DNA of 64,000 bases from Siphonodentalium dalli (Eukaryota > Mollusca > Scaphopoda > Gadilida > Siphonodentaliidae). The DNA is taken from positions 208,369,934-208,433,933 of the forward strand of contig CP136063.1 of NCBI GenBank assembly GCA_032622095.1. The letters run 5' to 3'. Under the pieces are notes generated by a model. It saw only the letters and a program-made list of their open reading frames with translations, was not told the DNA's origin and ran no database searches. A program made the translations under genes and the position numbers. Below, piece after piece: positions 27,301 through 33,007 of this stretch; within the stretch, counting starts at the first letter, position 1, and every line of letters begins with the position of its first letter.

Positions 27301-30300
27301 ATTTGTCATGGATGTTAATATTGACATGTAGATGGGAACGAGTGATTTTGGGGTCATTCGGCCCAAAAACATGGCCGCCAGCAGCCATCTTGGATTTTAC
27401 TCTTTGTATGACTAAATTCTTTAGCACGGGCTACAGGTCGTACTTTTAGTCTGATCATCATAAAATTTGTCAAGAATGTTAATAATGGCATGTAGATGGG
27501 AACGAGTCATTTTGGGGTCATTCGGACAAAAAACATGGCCGCCAGCAGCCATCTTGGATTTTACTCTTTGTATGACTAAATCCTTTAGCACGGGCAACAG
27601 GTCGTACCTTTAGTCTGATCATCATAAAATTTGTCATGGCTGTTGAAATTGGAATGTAGATGGGAACGAGTCATTTTGGGGTCATTCGGACAAAAAACAT
27701 GGCCGACAGCAGCCATCTTAGATTTCAAAATTTAATCCATTAGCACGGGCCACAGGTCGTACCGTTCGTCTGATCATCATGAAATTTGTCATGGATGTTA
27801 CTATTGACATGTAGATGGGAACGAGTAATTTTGGGGTTATTTGGCCAAAAAACATGGCCGCCAGCAGCCATCTTGGATTTTACTCTTTGTATGACTAAAT
27901 TCTTTAGCATGGGCTACAGGTCGTACCTTTAGTCTGATCATCATAAAATTTGTCATGGATGTTAACAATGACATGTAGATAGAAACGACTCATTTTTAAT
28001 ACATTAAATCATTCTCTTTCCAAGTTGAGCTACAGTGTCATTGACACTTTCATTAGTTTTACAGTGAATATTTCATTATTTGCACTGAATATCTAATACA
28101 TTTTTCAGGGTATGTGGCGACTGTTTAGAAATGGTACTCCTTTGCTGCTTATAGGCCACCCCGACTCTCCTTACAAGTAAGTCCCATTTACAAGCCTGGA
28201 AATTGTGTATCGGACATTTGTAATAGTTACTTTTTCCCCTTCTGTTCAGTTTCTATATCCCACAATATATACAGAAGATAAAATGCATAATCCAGGTGAC
28301 TAATGGGTGAACATCACCATATTCAACTGGGGAACTTCAATCTGATCCTAGGTCTCCTATAGCAGTTGAGGCCTAAGCAGAATGAAGTTCCCAGAGTGTG
28401 AATTTTGTGAGCTAGCCCACCATGCAGGATATTGTAATTAAATTTACCTTCTGGGGACCTCATTCTGCAAATTAGAACAAGTCTTCTTGGTCCACAACAT
28501 CTTGGGATATCGGTTGGTTTGATGCTGTTTTGGAGCGAGTCCCTTTCCGTTAGTCTTCTGTAACGGACTTTACACCCAGGGCTGGAGTTATCTTGCTTGT
28601 ATGTCTCCGGATTAGGTTGAATGGATGCTTTGCGTATACGAACATAGAGGACAGACTTTCCCATGCATGATGATATCAAACATGGGTATGTCAGAGGTCA
28701 GTTGATTGTCAAAGCAACAAAATTTATAGGTAAACAAAGCCTTGTTTTCCAGACAATTTCATTTTGTCGTGCTATCAAAAAATGTATGTAAACAATATAT
28801 TAAATGATTTAGCTTTTTCTATCACGATAAATGATATAACATTTTGAAGATAGATTAATAGTGGACATGTCAGATGATTAATCACATTCAGGGTTTCAGA
28901 TGAATACCAGGTTACATGTGTAAATGTAGTACGTCTTTTTAATGGTATGTCCATTATAGAAGACTAAGAGGACAGGACTCAGTCCAAAAGAGCACCAGCC
29001 CCACCGATATCACAAGCTGTTGTGGACCGAGTTGACTTGATATATCTACAAACGTCAGACACACTATTTCCTGACCTGCACAGTTATATAATGACCCCAG
29101 CTCGAGCCTCAGGTAATCAAGCCTGCAAATAGCGTGTCTGTCATTTGCAGAATGAGGTTCCCAGAGGGTAATTTAGTGACGCTATCCCGCACATGCCATG
29201 GGTTATCTGAACAGAATTAAATTTAGGCCAAACAAAATTAGAATCCTGTTTCTCAAAGATCGCCGCCCCCCTTAAAATATGGCCCGCCCGGTGCTTTTTT
29301 TCCCCGTCCCAAAATAAAAAGGTAAATAACATCCGCCGCTTGATATAATATCGCAAACAGGTGTCTCGCAAACACGGCGATGTCGTTCTGCTCCTTTGTT
29401 CAAAGAGAGAGAACTCTACTTCCGATTCCCCCGGTACACTTGTTTGCACCGGTAAACTATTTATGCACCGCTTCTCGTCAGCCAAAATGGCGGCGCTTAT
29501 AAATATCTTGGCGTTTTCGGGTAACACAAATGTTATTCCATGGAAAATTATACAAGTATACAACACAGATACCGTTCGTAAACTGTGTGAAGATTTTATA
29601 CACAATAGTGATACAAACGAGTTCAGTATTGAGAGTAACTTCACGGTGTCTGTTGGGGAAAACAAAACCCAAGGGAAATGACCATTCTGATTTCGATCTG
29701 GTGTCGCAGGAACTGGGCGGATATCAGGTGGCTGATATCTTTGGACGGTACTTCAAGATAAATATTAGACCTGCACCTAAATTGCTGGATGATGCTTCGG
29801 ATTTATGTGAAAAGTACAGGTTGTTGATTAATGTTCAAAATTAAAGATTTTAATAAAACGATGGTATTATAAAATAATTATATATTATTTATTTCCAATA
29901 AATTTGGGGCAATGTAATGTAATAAAAAACCTGCCTGCCGGTAAAATTTTGTCATAAAAAGTAGATATAAAAACCTGCCTGCTGGCCAATTTTAGTCATA
30001 AAAACATTATATACAAACCTGCCTGCCTGCTGGGTTTGAAAAAAAAATCCTTTGAGAAACAGGAAATTAACTTTGTGTGGCCTTAGTATGAATGTTCAGC
30101 ATTGGGAGTACATTCAAAAGAGGACACAATGACATTGTTTGAATTTTTTGCTCTAGAGTTATCTTTCTTTGTCCATCTGTACATCCAGTCATCTTTCTTT
30201 GTCCATCTGAACATCCAGTCATTTATCTGTCTGTCACTGACATATATCTGTCTTTCCGGACATATATCTCAGCTGTGGTCAAGCCTGAGTTTAGTGCTTG

Positions 30301-32442
30301 TCATTTGCAGAATGAGATCCCCAGAGGATGATATAGGGATGCGTAGCGGGCTAGCATCACTAAATACACCCTCTCGGGATCTCATTCTGCTTTGGCCTTC
30401 TCTGGAAAGTTTCTTTATTATCAAATATCTATAGAAAATTCTTCACATAGACTCTATTTCTTTTTTAGTTTAGTTTCTCTATATCCCCAAATTGACAGAT
30501 GACACATTGCATAATCGAGGTTCCCAATGGGTTTACATCACAATATTCACCATTTGGGAACTTCATGGCCCCATCTGTCTCCCATAGCAGATGGGGCCAT
30601 GCAGAATGAGGTACCCAGAGGGTGAATTTAGTGATGCTATCCCACATAGCGGGCTAGCATCACCAAATTCACCCTCTGGGGACCTCATTCTGCAAATGAC
30701 AGGCACACTTAACTCAGACTTGACTGTCGTTCATCAGATCTCCATTAAATTTGGTATGGAGGTTCGCCATCGTGAGTGCTTTCACAAGAGTGCCCAATTA
30801 CCTTGTTAGCATTCTCCATTACACAGTTATCCTTCTTTGTTTTCCTAGAAATAATCTTTTGTTGTCCATATGCCCGAGTATCACAGCCATGGGTTATCTG
30901 ATCATCGTATGACCTTTCAATGGAGTAATGGTGCTGTTCTCATTTTCCCATTTAGAGTTATTTATACTAAAATATGGTTTCCATCCTGTCTTTAAATTTG
31001 GCACCGTGGGTGTATGCCAGCACCAGAGGTGCAACCTCTTGTTCTATATTATTTGCATAGCTTGTTTGTTGTCTTATTATTTGAACATTTCCTTCCAATA
31101 AATAGTATGCATGGTTGATAATCAGTTTCTTGCCCTGGCCTCAATTTTCCAGAAATCCGATAAACATAATTTGAAATATTAGATCCTTTTAATGAATTTC
31201 AGTTCACAAAAGATACCGTTGCATCCTATGTCTAGTATTATTATGTTGGAAAATTCCACTGTCATTTAACCCGTTCTATAATATAAGGGCTGAAGGATTC
31301 ATATTCATTGTTGGGGAAATGTTCAAATAATAAGTTCAACAAACAACCTATGGTCATTTGTTGAACATATTATCTGAACATAAGGGAACTACTCATTGAT
31401 GAGTATTTAGCATAGAAATGATTAAACCCGTAAAAGGTACTCAATCCGATCAGATGCTCCTAAATTACTATTTTTTTGGCTTCGGGTGTAACAAATATTT
31501 GATTCAAGTCGAGGAACCTACCCATCAAAGCTCAGAGTGATCAGATATCAATTTATCCATCTTTATCTGCAAGACCGTCCGTTTGACCTCATGCTTCTGT
31601 CCCACAAACAATAGAAATAATAAATTTCAAAAATTGATATCTGATCACTCAATCAAATATTTTTAACCCCCGAAGCCAAAGAAATGGTAATTTAGGAGCG
31701 TCTGATCGGATTGAATACCTTTAAATCTCAAACTCTTAAATGTTACAGTGTTCATGAGATTAGGTATATGGATATGGATATACTCATGTTGCTTTGTTTG
31801 AGGGACCCCCATTGTCTCATTTGTGAACCCTTCCATGACTGGAGCTTCCTGAAATTTTGCGAAAAACCCTGTGCCAATGCATTCTCTTATAACTGAGTCT
31901 CCCATAGGTTAGGGAGCCTTGCATATATAAGAGAATGTATTGGCCTAACACTATTTACCTTGACCCTGTAAGCTAGTGCATTCTCTTATATATGCGAGGC
32001 TCCCTATGGGAGACTCGCATATCTAAGGAATGCACTGGCACATGGTCTTTAATGCTGCACCAGCCCAACTCCCATCATGAAAGGGTTAAGGTGGATGATG
32101 CATGAGGCCATCATAAGTTGTCCAGCGATGGCAAGCTGGTTCGAATCCTGATTAGTGCAGATTTGTGATCCACGCAAAGGGAGGGTAACCTGATTCGTGT
32201 ATTTGGGCCCATGGGTTGGTGGTTTCTGCATGCAGTGGAATGGTTTCCATATGGAATTAACCCATCTGAGTGGTCTTTCCTCCACCCATAAAATTGACAA
32301 CATGATGATATGGCCTGAAACGACCATAATGCCAAGTAAACCAAACCATTCATTTGTTTGATATATAATTATCTTTATTTTTTTCAGGGAATTTGTGCCA
32401 AAAGACATCAAACCTATCATTCTTAAATCGTCAAAATCATGA
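293..32442 (+). CDS. POMGNT1: POMGNT1-like glycosyltransferase, C-terminal 244 residues (eight exons, 5' end outside window)
   Basis: Eight exons at 293-362, 1868-1996, 2750-2940, 7061-7169, 10244-10315, 24627-24668, 28109-28176 and 32388-32442 have AG/GT borders and compatible phases and end in TGA at 32440-32442. The joined product reads like the C-terminal third of vertebrate POMGNT1, the Golgi type II enzyme that adds beta-1,2-GlcNAc from UDP-GlcNAc to O-linked mannose on alpha-dystroglycan. Landmarks seen: [75 protein letters not shown]. The WDWD stretch should hold the proposed catalytic Asp (from memory of the human enzyme). The distance from the first visible residue to the stop matches the human protein's end. 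The membrane anchor, stem domain and metal-binding motif are upstream of the window. MGAT1 is related but lacks the YFKKHS and LDVRG landmarks. No frameshift or stop interrupts the exons. Confidence 0.93.
343..451 (+). repeat. Tandem duplication of exon A end and its splice donor
   Basis: Bases 343-395 recur exactly at 399-451 (53 bp, offset 56). Each copy contains the exon end (CAGCATGGAACGACCAG) and the donor GTAAGT, so there are two identical 5' splice sites, at 363 and 419. Use of the second would add 56 bases and shift the frame. The first is the one in phase with exon B. Confidence 0.95.
474..722 (+). mobile_element. TTAA MITE, family A (two hairpins)
   Basis: Bounded by TTAA at 474-477 and 719-722, with inverted termini TTAACCCTTTCATGACTG / CAGTCATGGAAAGGTTAA. 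It contains two palindromes built on GCATTCTCTTATATATGCGAG (about 527-575 and 607-673). TTAA flanks and CCC-starting termini fit piggyBac-like MITEs. No coding capacity. Confidence 0.8.
826..1222 (+). mobile_element. SINE-like retroelement with tRNA-like head
   Basis: The head has an A-box-like TAGCGCACTGG (about 845) and a B-box-like GGGATCGCAACCTGG (about 875), spaced as in a tRNA promoter. It is followed by a unique body and a simple 3' tail of AAG repeats (1209-1222). No clear target duplication was found, so the ends are approximate. Confidence 0.5.
1276..1674 (+). mobile_element. TTAA MITE, family B, copy 1
   Basis: Flanked by TTAA at 1276-1279 and 1671-1674, with inverted termini TTAACCCTTTACCCAACA. 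It holds two near-perfect ~70-bp hairpins (about 1307-1375 and 1455-1523) that begin GCCAATGCATTCTCTTATAT and have TCGACCATAGGTCG at the centre, the second inverted relative to the first. A full-length copy in the opposite orientation lies at 39840-40239. Confidence 0.85.
1868..1996 (+). CDS. POMGNT1: POMGNT1 exon B
   Basis: Acceptor TTTGCAG ends at 1867 and donor AAG|GTAAGC follows 1996. The 129 bases are 43 whole codons, from [14 protein letters not shown] through MPGLGW to WPTPEK. This is a conserved block of the GnT-I-like catalytic domain, and the spelling is closer to POMGNT1 than to MGAT1. Confidence 0.95.
2237..2712 (+). repeat. Dispersed repeat, copy 1 (upstream of exon C)
   Basis: This segment, from a CATTGAAATAAATG motif to an AGTCTGAGA-like end, recurs in the same orientation at 3058-3592 with many substitutions and a ~120-base length difference. 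The two copies flank exon C. A T/G-rich run sits at about 2300-2338. No termini were recognised. Confidence 0.7.
2750..2940 (+). CDS. POMGNT1: POMGNT1 exon C
   Basis: Acceptor TTATAG ends at 2749 and donor CAG|GTGGGT follows 2940. The 191 bases encode [42 protein letters not shown] and KDIN plus two bases of an Arg codon completed by exon D. The tryptophan-rich WDWDMW segment is the most conserved part of the enzyme and should lie in the active site (family knowledge). Confidence 0.95.
3058..3592 (+). repeat. Dispersed repeat, copy 2 (downstream of exon C)
   Basis: Diverged direct copy of 2237-2712. Shared landmarks include TTGGATGTTTTATTTC, TTATAGGTAATCCCT, TTTATATCAGATTA and AAGTTCCCTCTA in the same order. 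Confidence 0.7.
3592..4392 (+). mobile_element. Interspersed element with TCCGTCCG run and 170-bp core repeats
   Basis: Starts with a hairpin of C and G runs around GCAACGAAGTTAG, then a TCCG/TCCGTCG microsatellite (3637-3688), then about three direct repeats of 170 bp (the marker TTTTATTCCTACA recurs near 3877, 4047 and 4217). It ends in a GGGGGGTATCC segment and CACCTCTAGTTAA. The layout (microsatellite plus core tandem repeats) resembles mollusc pearl/Helitron-related non-autonomous elements. The class is an inference. Confidence 0.6.
4393..5134. other. Intron 3 sequence, nothing recognised
   Basis: AT-rich intronic sequence with no coding potential and no clear repeat structure beyond short homopolymer runs. 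Confidence 0.6.
5135..5217 (+). repeat. Possible retroelement 3' tail
   Basis: An AATAAAATC segment is followed by a short simple repeat of CTTGAATCTTGTAT units, a typical tail of some truncated LINE or SINE insertions. The upstream boundary is unclear. Confidence 0.3.
5794..5972. mobile_element. Long palindromic MITE
   Basis: Two arms of about 80 bp pair almost fully. The left arm includes TAAATGTGTTATATACACA and GGCTAGTTTTCGTGG; the right arm carries their reverse complements, around a GGTCGCC centre at about 5885. Outer bases are TA-rich, and no TSD is certain. Confidence 0.7.
6017..6994 (+). mobile_element. TTAA MITE, family F, with internal insertion
   Basis: Starts with TTAACCCTTTGTATACTAAA at a TTAA and ends in a degenerate inverse (ATTCAGTATAGAAAGAGTTA). 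The family marker TTCAGATAATAAGTTCA occurs near both ends. A stretch at 6105-6550 is a diverged relative of the 3592-4392 element (CCGTCCATCC run, ACTTGGCAC, GGAGTTATTGCC). The element ends 66 bp before exon D. Confidence 0.55.
7061..7169 (+). CDS. POMGNT1: POMGNT1 exon D
   Basis: Acceptor GATGTAG ends at 7060 and donor AAG|GTGAGT follows 7169. The first base completes an Arg codon; 36 codons follow, from [14 protein letters not shown] to VVPQNK. It aligns with the variable linker after the catalytic core (LKKEAYE in the human protein) and keeps the Pro-Cys pair of that segment. Confidence 0.9.
7181..7473 (+). mobile_element. TTAA MITE, family A, degenerate copy
   Basis: Starts at TTAA (7181) with TTAACACTTTTCATGATGGG, carries the CCAGCATTAAAGATC segment and decayed hairpins (TATATAAGAGA motifs at about 7350 and 7416), and ends CAGTCACGGAAGGGTAA. 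Its first base is only 12 bases past the exon D donor. Confidence 0.65.
7721..7935 (+). mobile_element. Paired-hairpin repeat, family G, partial
   Basis: Begins TCAAGCCTTGAAATAGTGTG and contains the palindrome AGGGTGAATTTAGTGACGCT ... TCACCCTCATTCTGC, then a decayed second half (GATGTTCACCCATTAGTCAC). Same family as 38591-38845. Confidence 0.6.
7949..8476. mobile_element. TTAA MITE with TTAAAGGYACGG termini
   Basis: TTAA at 7949 and 8473. The inverted termini TTAAAGGCACGGACGGC and (reverse complement) TTAAAGATACGGGCGGCC match. The interior repeats TGTTTACATAACA. A second member is at 25659-26438. Confidence 0.65.
8552..8675. mobile_element. Family G single hairpin
   Basis: A palindrome whose arms read GAGGTCCCCAGAGGGTGAAT, centred on CCCACTGCAGGATA near 8611, bounded by GATGAGGCCTAAGCAGAAT and TTCTGCAAATGACAGAC. 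Confidence 0.65.
8838..9432. mobile_element. hAT-type MITE with 8-bp target duplication
   Basis: Inverted termini CAGGGTCCGCGCTG and CAGCGCGAACCCTG are flanked by identical 8-mers CTGCAGCC at 8830-8837 and 9433-9440, the hAT signature. Subterminal repeats of TTTTGCCAAAT occur near both ends. At 595 bp with no transposase it is non-autonomous. The almost intact TSD suggests recent insertion. Confidence 0.88.
9690..9935 (+). mobile_element. TTAA MITE, family C, carrying one hairpin module
   Basis: TTAA at 9690 and 9932, with inverted termini TTAACACTTTGAGTGCCAGG / CCTGGCACTCAAAGGGTTAA. The left subterminal stretch matches the palindromic element at 33008-33178. The interior holds one GCCAATGCATTCTCTTATAT hairpin (about 9743-9810), the same module as in family B. 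Confidence 0.75.
10244..10315 (+). CDS. POMGNT1: POMGNT1 exon E
   Basis: Acceptor TTTATAG ends at 10243 and donor AAA|GTGAGG follows 10315. It has 24 whole codons, from [10 protein letters not shown] to VIWKTLAK, aligning with the EGHTYVAFIR and TWTQLAK region of the human protein. The last 18 bases and the donor are repeated twice downstream. Confidence 0.9.
10296..10426 (+). repeat. Threefold tandem repeat (43 bp) of exon E end and splice donor
   Basis: The unit TGGAAAACTCTGGCTAAAG plus the donor and 24 intronic bases starts at 10298, 10341 and 10384. Copy 1 has the donor GTGAGG; copies 2 and 3 have GTAAGC, nearer consensus. Donors therefore lie at 10316, 10359 and 10402. Only the first keeps phase with exon F. 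The others read into a TAA four codons past the exon end. Confidence 0.95.
10430..10734 (+). mobile_element. Helitron-like/pearl-like element, unit 1 of 4
   Basis: Begins CAGCTGATGTGCCCGAC, with GAAACATGCCTA-type direct repeats inside (10499, 10549), and ends in a CATACA/CAGACAGA microsatellite followed by CCAAAATATATAATAGA. The next unit starts directly at its tail. Confidence 0.5.
10735..11098 (+). mobile_element. Helitron-like/pearl-like element, unit 2 of 4 (two 122-bp cores)
   Basis: Starts TAGCCGATGAGCCCGACG and carries two copies of a CpG-rich 122-bp core (GATAGCTCCACCCGTTTCC at 10788 and 10910), then a CAAACATACAAACAGACAGA tail and AAAATATATATGAGA. Layout of head, core tandem repeats, tetranucleotide tail and short end is that of bivalve pearl elements (family knowledge). 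Confidence 0.6.
11099..11733 (+). mobile_element. Helitron-like/pearl-like element, unit 3 of 4 (four 122-bp cores)
   Basis: Same head as unit 2. Four cores have GATAGCTC at 11153, 11275, 11397 and 11519, exactly 122 bp apart, and are far richer in G, C and CpG than the neighbouring intron. Tail is ACAAACATACAGACAGAGG then AAAATATATATGAGA. Open frames of up to ~119 codons on both strands follow the repeat period and are not genes. Confidence 0.65.
11734..11983 (+). mobile_element. Helitron-like/pearl-like element, unit 4 of 4
   Basis: Starts TAGCTGATGTGCCGGAC, resembling unit 1. No 122-bp core. Ends in CAGACAGACAGACAG and CCAAAATATATAATAG. Confidence 0.5.
12045..12262 (+). repeat. Dispersed repeat with CCACGAAAAT stem
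   Basis: Contains the small inverted repeat ATTTTCGTGG / CCACGAAAAT and the segments TTGCCATTTTGGAAAATACT and TAGGTGTTGACTTTG. The same segments appear at 25538-25658 and 26690-26740, where the copy is split by a TTAA element. Confidence 0.5.
12278..12850. mobile_element. MITE with ~70-bp inverted ends, copy 1
   Basis: The left end (TTCACAAAAGCTTTGGGATA, TGCTGTTTTGGACCGAGTCC) is the diverged inverse of the right end (CAAGCTGTTGTGGAC). A second copy with the same interior (GCATGATGATAT, TGTATGTAAACAATATATT) lies at 28482-29035. Confidence 0.65.
12886..13030. mobile_element. Palindromic MITE, 145 bp
   Basis: Inverted ends ATGTAATAAATAGA and AACTCGTCCCCAGTTTATAG (reverse complement at left) pair over about 60 bp per arm around a CGGTCCAGACC centre near 12955. 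Confidence 0.7.
13031..15100. other. Intron 5 sequence without recognisable genes
   Basis: Unique-looking intronic DNA with frames full of stops. It holds two TGACGTA (CRE-like) sites near 13273 and 13342 and the E-box cluster listed separately. Otherwise I see nothing. Confidence 0.55.
14636..14678. promoter_or_regulatory. Cluster of three E-box-type octamers
   Basis: TCACGTGA at 14639 (inside the palindrome CGGTCACGTGACCG), TCATGTGA at 14657 and TCACGTGA at 14671 lie within 43 bases. CACGTG cores are bound by bHLH-Zip factors such as USF and TFEB. An intronic enhancer role is speculative. Confidence 0.35.
15383..15432. repeat. C-run / G-run hairpin
   Basis: ATATCCCCCTCCCCCATAA is matched by TTATGGGGGGGGGTATAT across a ~14-base loop. 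It resembles the terminal hairpin of the 3592-4392 element and is probably a solitary remnant. Confidence 0.5.
15440..15645 (-). mobile_element. TTAA MITE, family A, reversed and 5'-truncated
   Basis: Two hairpins with the CTCCCTATGGGAG centre (about 15466 and 15571) lie in the same order as at 31823-32089. The right end GATCTTTAATGCTGCACCAG and CATCATGAAAGGCTTAA closes at a TTAA. The left end is missing. Confidence 0.65.
16017..16600 (+). repeat. Foldback outer arm, left
   Basis: Inverse of 23822-24418. Contains a poly-C run (about 16047-16060) matched by a poly-G run at about 24373-24388, a TTCACTTGTTAACAAG segment, and paired GGCGGCC motifs. Confidence 0.85.
16941..17215 (+). mobile_element. 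AAAGGTACTCAATCC MITE, partial
   Basis: Left end TTAAAGGTACTCAATCCGAT, TTTGGTTTCGG- and GTCGAGGAACCCACCCATC-like family sequence, and an inverted AAGATGGATAAC / GTTGTCCATCTT pair. No matching right terminus. Confidence 0.55.
17846..18283. mobile_element. AAAGGTACTCAATCC MITE, full but diverged
   Basis: Ends TTAAAGGTACTCAATCC and (right) GGATTGAGGACCTTTAA are inverted copies. The interior shares AAGTCGAGGAACCCAC and CAAAGCTCATAGTGATCAG with the copy at 31433-31723. Confidence 0.65.
19931..23821. repeat. Foldback inner arms and spacer
   Basis: 19931-20600 (TTATTACTCCAGACATGATT, paired ATGGCGGCC motifs) is the inverse of about 23130-23821. Weaker pairing continues at GGTGCGCCGAATAG (about 20760 versus 22970) and CTAGTTTGTGG (about 21359 versus 22259). 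The central ~700 bp show no clear pairing. No coding function was recognised. Confidence 0.7.
23822..24418 (-). repeat. Foldback outer arm, right
   Basis: Inverse of 16017-16600 with scattered substitutions and a longer G run. A 160-codon minus-strand frame (23955-24437) runs through it but translates the repeat, including a proline run from the homopolymer. Confidence 0.85.
24627..24668 (+). CDS. POMGNT1: POMGNT1 exon F (42-bp micro-exon)
   Basis: Acceptor CTATTTCAG ends at 24626 and donor AAG|GTATGA follows 24668. Fourteen whole codons encode [14 protein letters not shown], matching the conserved CLHIWDLDVRG of human POMGNT1. A 14.3-kb repeat-filled intron precedes it. Confidence 0.93.
24669..25537. 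other. Intron 6 sequence, nothing recognised
   Basis: AT-rich, stops in all frames, no clear repeat structure. Confidence 0.5.
25659..26438. mobile_element. TTAA MITE with TTAAAGATATGG termini, copy 2
   Basis: TTAA at 25659 and 26435. Left TTAAAGATATGGGTGGCC and right GGCCGCCCATCCCTTTAA are inverted, as in 7949-8476. It interrupts the repeat that is continuous at 12045-12262. Confidence 0.65.
27008..28032 (+). mobile_element. TAGCTCAACTT element with five 155-164-bp tandem cores
   Basis: Short inverted ends TAGCTCAACTT (27008) and AAGTTGAGCTA (28022). After a GTCGTCCGTCGTCCGTGTG run, a core starting TAGCACGGGC recurs at 27258, 27422, 27586, 27741 and 27905 (spacings 164, 164, 155, 164). Each core carries ACATGGCCGCCAGC and CCATCTTGGAT. 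Non-coding; ends about 75 bp before exon G. Confidence 0.75.
28109..28176 (+). CDS. POMGNT1: POMGNT1 exon G
   Basis: Acceptor TTTTTCAG ends at 28108 and donor AA|GTAAGT follows 28176. Codons encode [22 protein letters not shown] plus two bases of a Lys codon (more than 20 are not spelled here as one unit: MWRLFR, then [11 protein letters not shown]). Matches GLWRLFRKKNHFLVVGVPASPYS-type sequence at the end of the human enzyme. Confidence 0.92.
28290..28470. mobile_element. Family G paired-hairpin repeat, partial
   Basis: CCAGGTGACTAATGGGTGAA and AACTGGGGAACTTCAAT are followed by a decayed AGAATGAAGTTCCCAGAGTG ... CTGGGGACCTCATTCTGC palindrome. Reverse arrangement of the 7721-7935 copy. Confidence 0.55.
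28482..29035. mobile_element. MITE with ~70-bp inverted ends, copy 2
   Basis: TTGGTCCACAACATCTTGGG at the left is the inverse of CAAGCTGTTGTGGACCGAG at the right. The interior matches 12278-12850 along its length. Confidence 0.7.
29117..29196 (+). mobile_element. Family G fragment
   Basis: TCAAGCCTGCAAATAGCGTG, CATTTGCAGAATGAGG and one palindrome arm; truncated before the second arm. Confidence 0.5.
29225..30084 (+). mobile_element. Terminal-inverted-repeat element carrying a coding-like segment
   Basis: About 33 bp at the left (AGGCCAAACAAAATTAG, TCCTGTTTCTCAAAG) is the inverse of the right end (CTTTGAGAAACAGGA, GTGTGGCCT). The superfamily and the TSD were not recognised. The right part has three AACCTGCCTGCC-type short repeats (29929-30030). 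A coding-like segment lies at 29487-29843. Confidence 0.65.
29487..29843 (+). pseudogene. Coding-like segment inside a transposon, one frameshift
   Basis: An ATG in a good context (GCCAAAATGG) opens [15 protein letters not shown] and runs 64 codons to TEXT-frame stop at 29679-29681 after [10 protein letters not shown] and [11 protein letters not shown]. The next frame continues from about 29664 with [20 protein letters not shown] and IFGRYFKIN to a TAA at 29842. AATAAA signals follow near 29855 and 29897. The change of frame around 29664-29680 looks like a single-base indel. I recognise no family. It could be a captured host gene fragment, a decayed transposon protein or chance. Confidence 0.35.
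30280..30722. mobile_element. Family G element, full, two hairpins
   Basis: Inverted ends CAAGCCTGAGTTTAGTG / CACTTAACTCAGACTTG. Two palindromes on AGAGGGTGAATTTAGTGATG (about 30308-30392 and 30602-30695) flank a spacer with TTTAGTTTCTCTATATCCCC, CCCAATGGGTTTACATCA and CATTTGGGAACTTCA. Confidence 0.75.
31266..31425. mobile_element. TTAA MITE, family F, short copy
   Basis: TTAACCCGTTCTATAATA at 31266 and TTTAGCATAGAAATGATTAA at the right, with a central palindrome AATAAGTTCAACAAA / TTTGTTGAACATATT. Confidence 0.65.
31433..31723. mobile_element. AAAGGTACTCAATCC MITE, best-preserved copy
   Basis: AAAGGTACTCAATCCGATCA and AATTTAGGAGCGTCTGATCG define long inverted ends, with a further inverted pair TGATCAGATATCAATTT / AAATTGATATCTGATCA, so almost the whole element folds back. 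Confidence 0.75.
31823..32089 (-). mobile_element. TTAA MITE, family A, near-complete reversed copy
   Basis: GTGAACCCTTCCATGACTGG at the left, two hairpins with the CTCCCTATGGGAG centre (about 31877-31945 and 31973-32037), then GGTCTTTAATGCTGCACCAG and CATGAAAGGGTTAA. Confidence 0.75.
32090..32370 (+). mobile_element. Possible tRNA-derived SINE, just before the last POMGNT1 exon
   Basis: A B-box-like CTGGTTCGAATCCTG (about 32140) sits ~40 bp after an A-box-like TGGATGATGCATGAGG. The body ends CGACCATAATGCCAAG and TAAACCAAACC. The tail and TSD are unclear. Confidence 0.4.
32388..32442 (+). CDS. POMGNT1: POMGNT1 terminal exon H
   Basis: Acceptor TTTTTTTCAG ends at 32387. The first base completes the Lys codon begun in exon G, then [17 protein letters not shown] and TGA at 32440. 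It aligns with VKKPPSVTPIFLEPP of human POMGNT1 but is shorter, as the human tail has an extra Pro/Glu-rich stretch. No AATAAA follows until 33109. Confidence 0.9.
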
Positions 32443-32547
32443 TGCATCATCAGGTCCAAGAGAGCTAGGTCATGTGATAGATAGTTGTAATGGAATTTGG
32501 ACAATTTTATCACATACAACCTGATGATCTGACCTATATTGACCCCT

Positions 32548-32892
32548 TTCTAGACTGACTGGATTCTCCCACTCAGTTATAAAAGTATTCATTTGAATGG
32601 TCTTATTATTCAGGAGTTTTCACGAAAAATTTAGCAGACGACAGATAATACAAGTTCAGAAGGAAGTCCTATTTATTGTAAATGCTCAGATATGGTACCT
32701 TATGTCATTTGTTGAACTTATTGTCTGAACATTTCCCTCCAATGAATATGAATCAGTCAGTACTAGTATTATCTTTTTGTCTGACTGATGTTTGCTAATT
32801 TATCCTGAATGCCCTTCCAAGTGAATAATAGACCATTCCCATGTATACCTGTATAACTGAATGGGAGAAACCATTTAGTATAGAGAGGGTTG
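32548..32892. mobile_element. TTAA MITE family F relative in the presumed 3' UTR
   Basis: CCCTTTCTAGACTGACTGG and CTCCCACTCAGTTATAAAAG are inverted at the right as TATAACTGAATGGGAG and TAGTATAGAGAGGG. Confidence 0.6.
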
Positions 32893-33007
32893 AAGTCTTA
32901 TTTGTTTTACCATATCTAGCTGTTGAGAAATTGTTTTTTTACACCATATCCAATACACTTTTAACTCATTTGAATTTATTGGCCAGTGTTTCTGAAGCAG
33001 TTTGCGA

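Noticed and set aside
29141-29665. A 174-codon minus-strand frame
   Set aside because: It runs antisense across the transposon end and a family G fragment. The plus strand has the better start context and poly(A) signals.
32090-32160. Functional tRNA gene
   Set aside because: Only a B-box-like stretch is present. No cloverleaf could be drawn by eye, so SINE remnant is the better reading.
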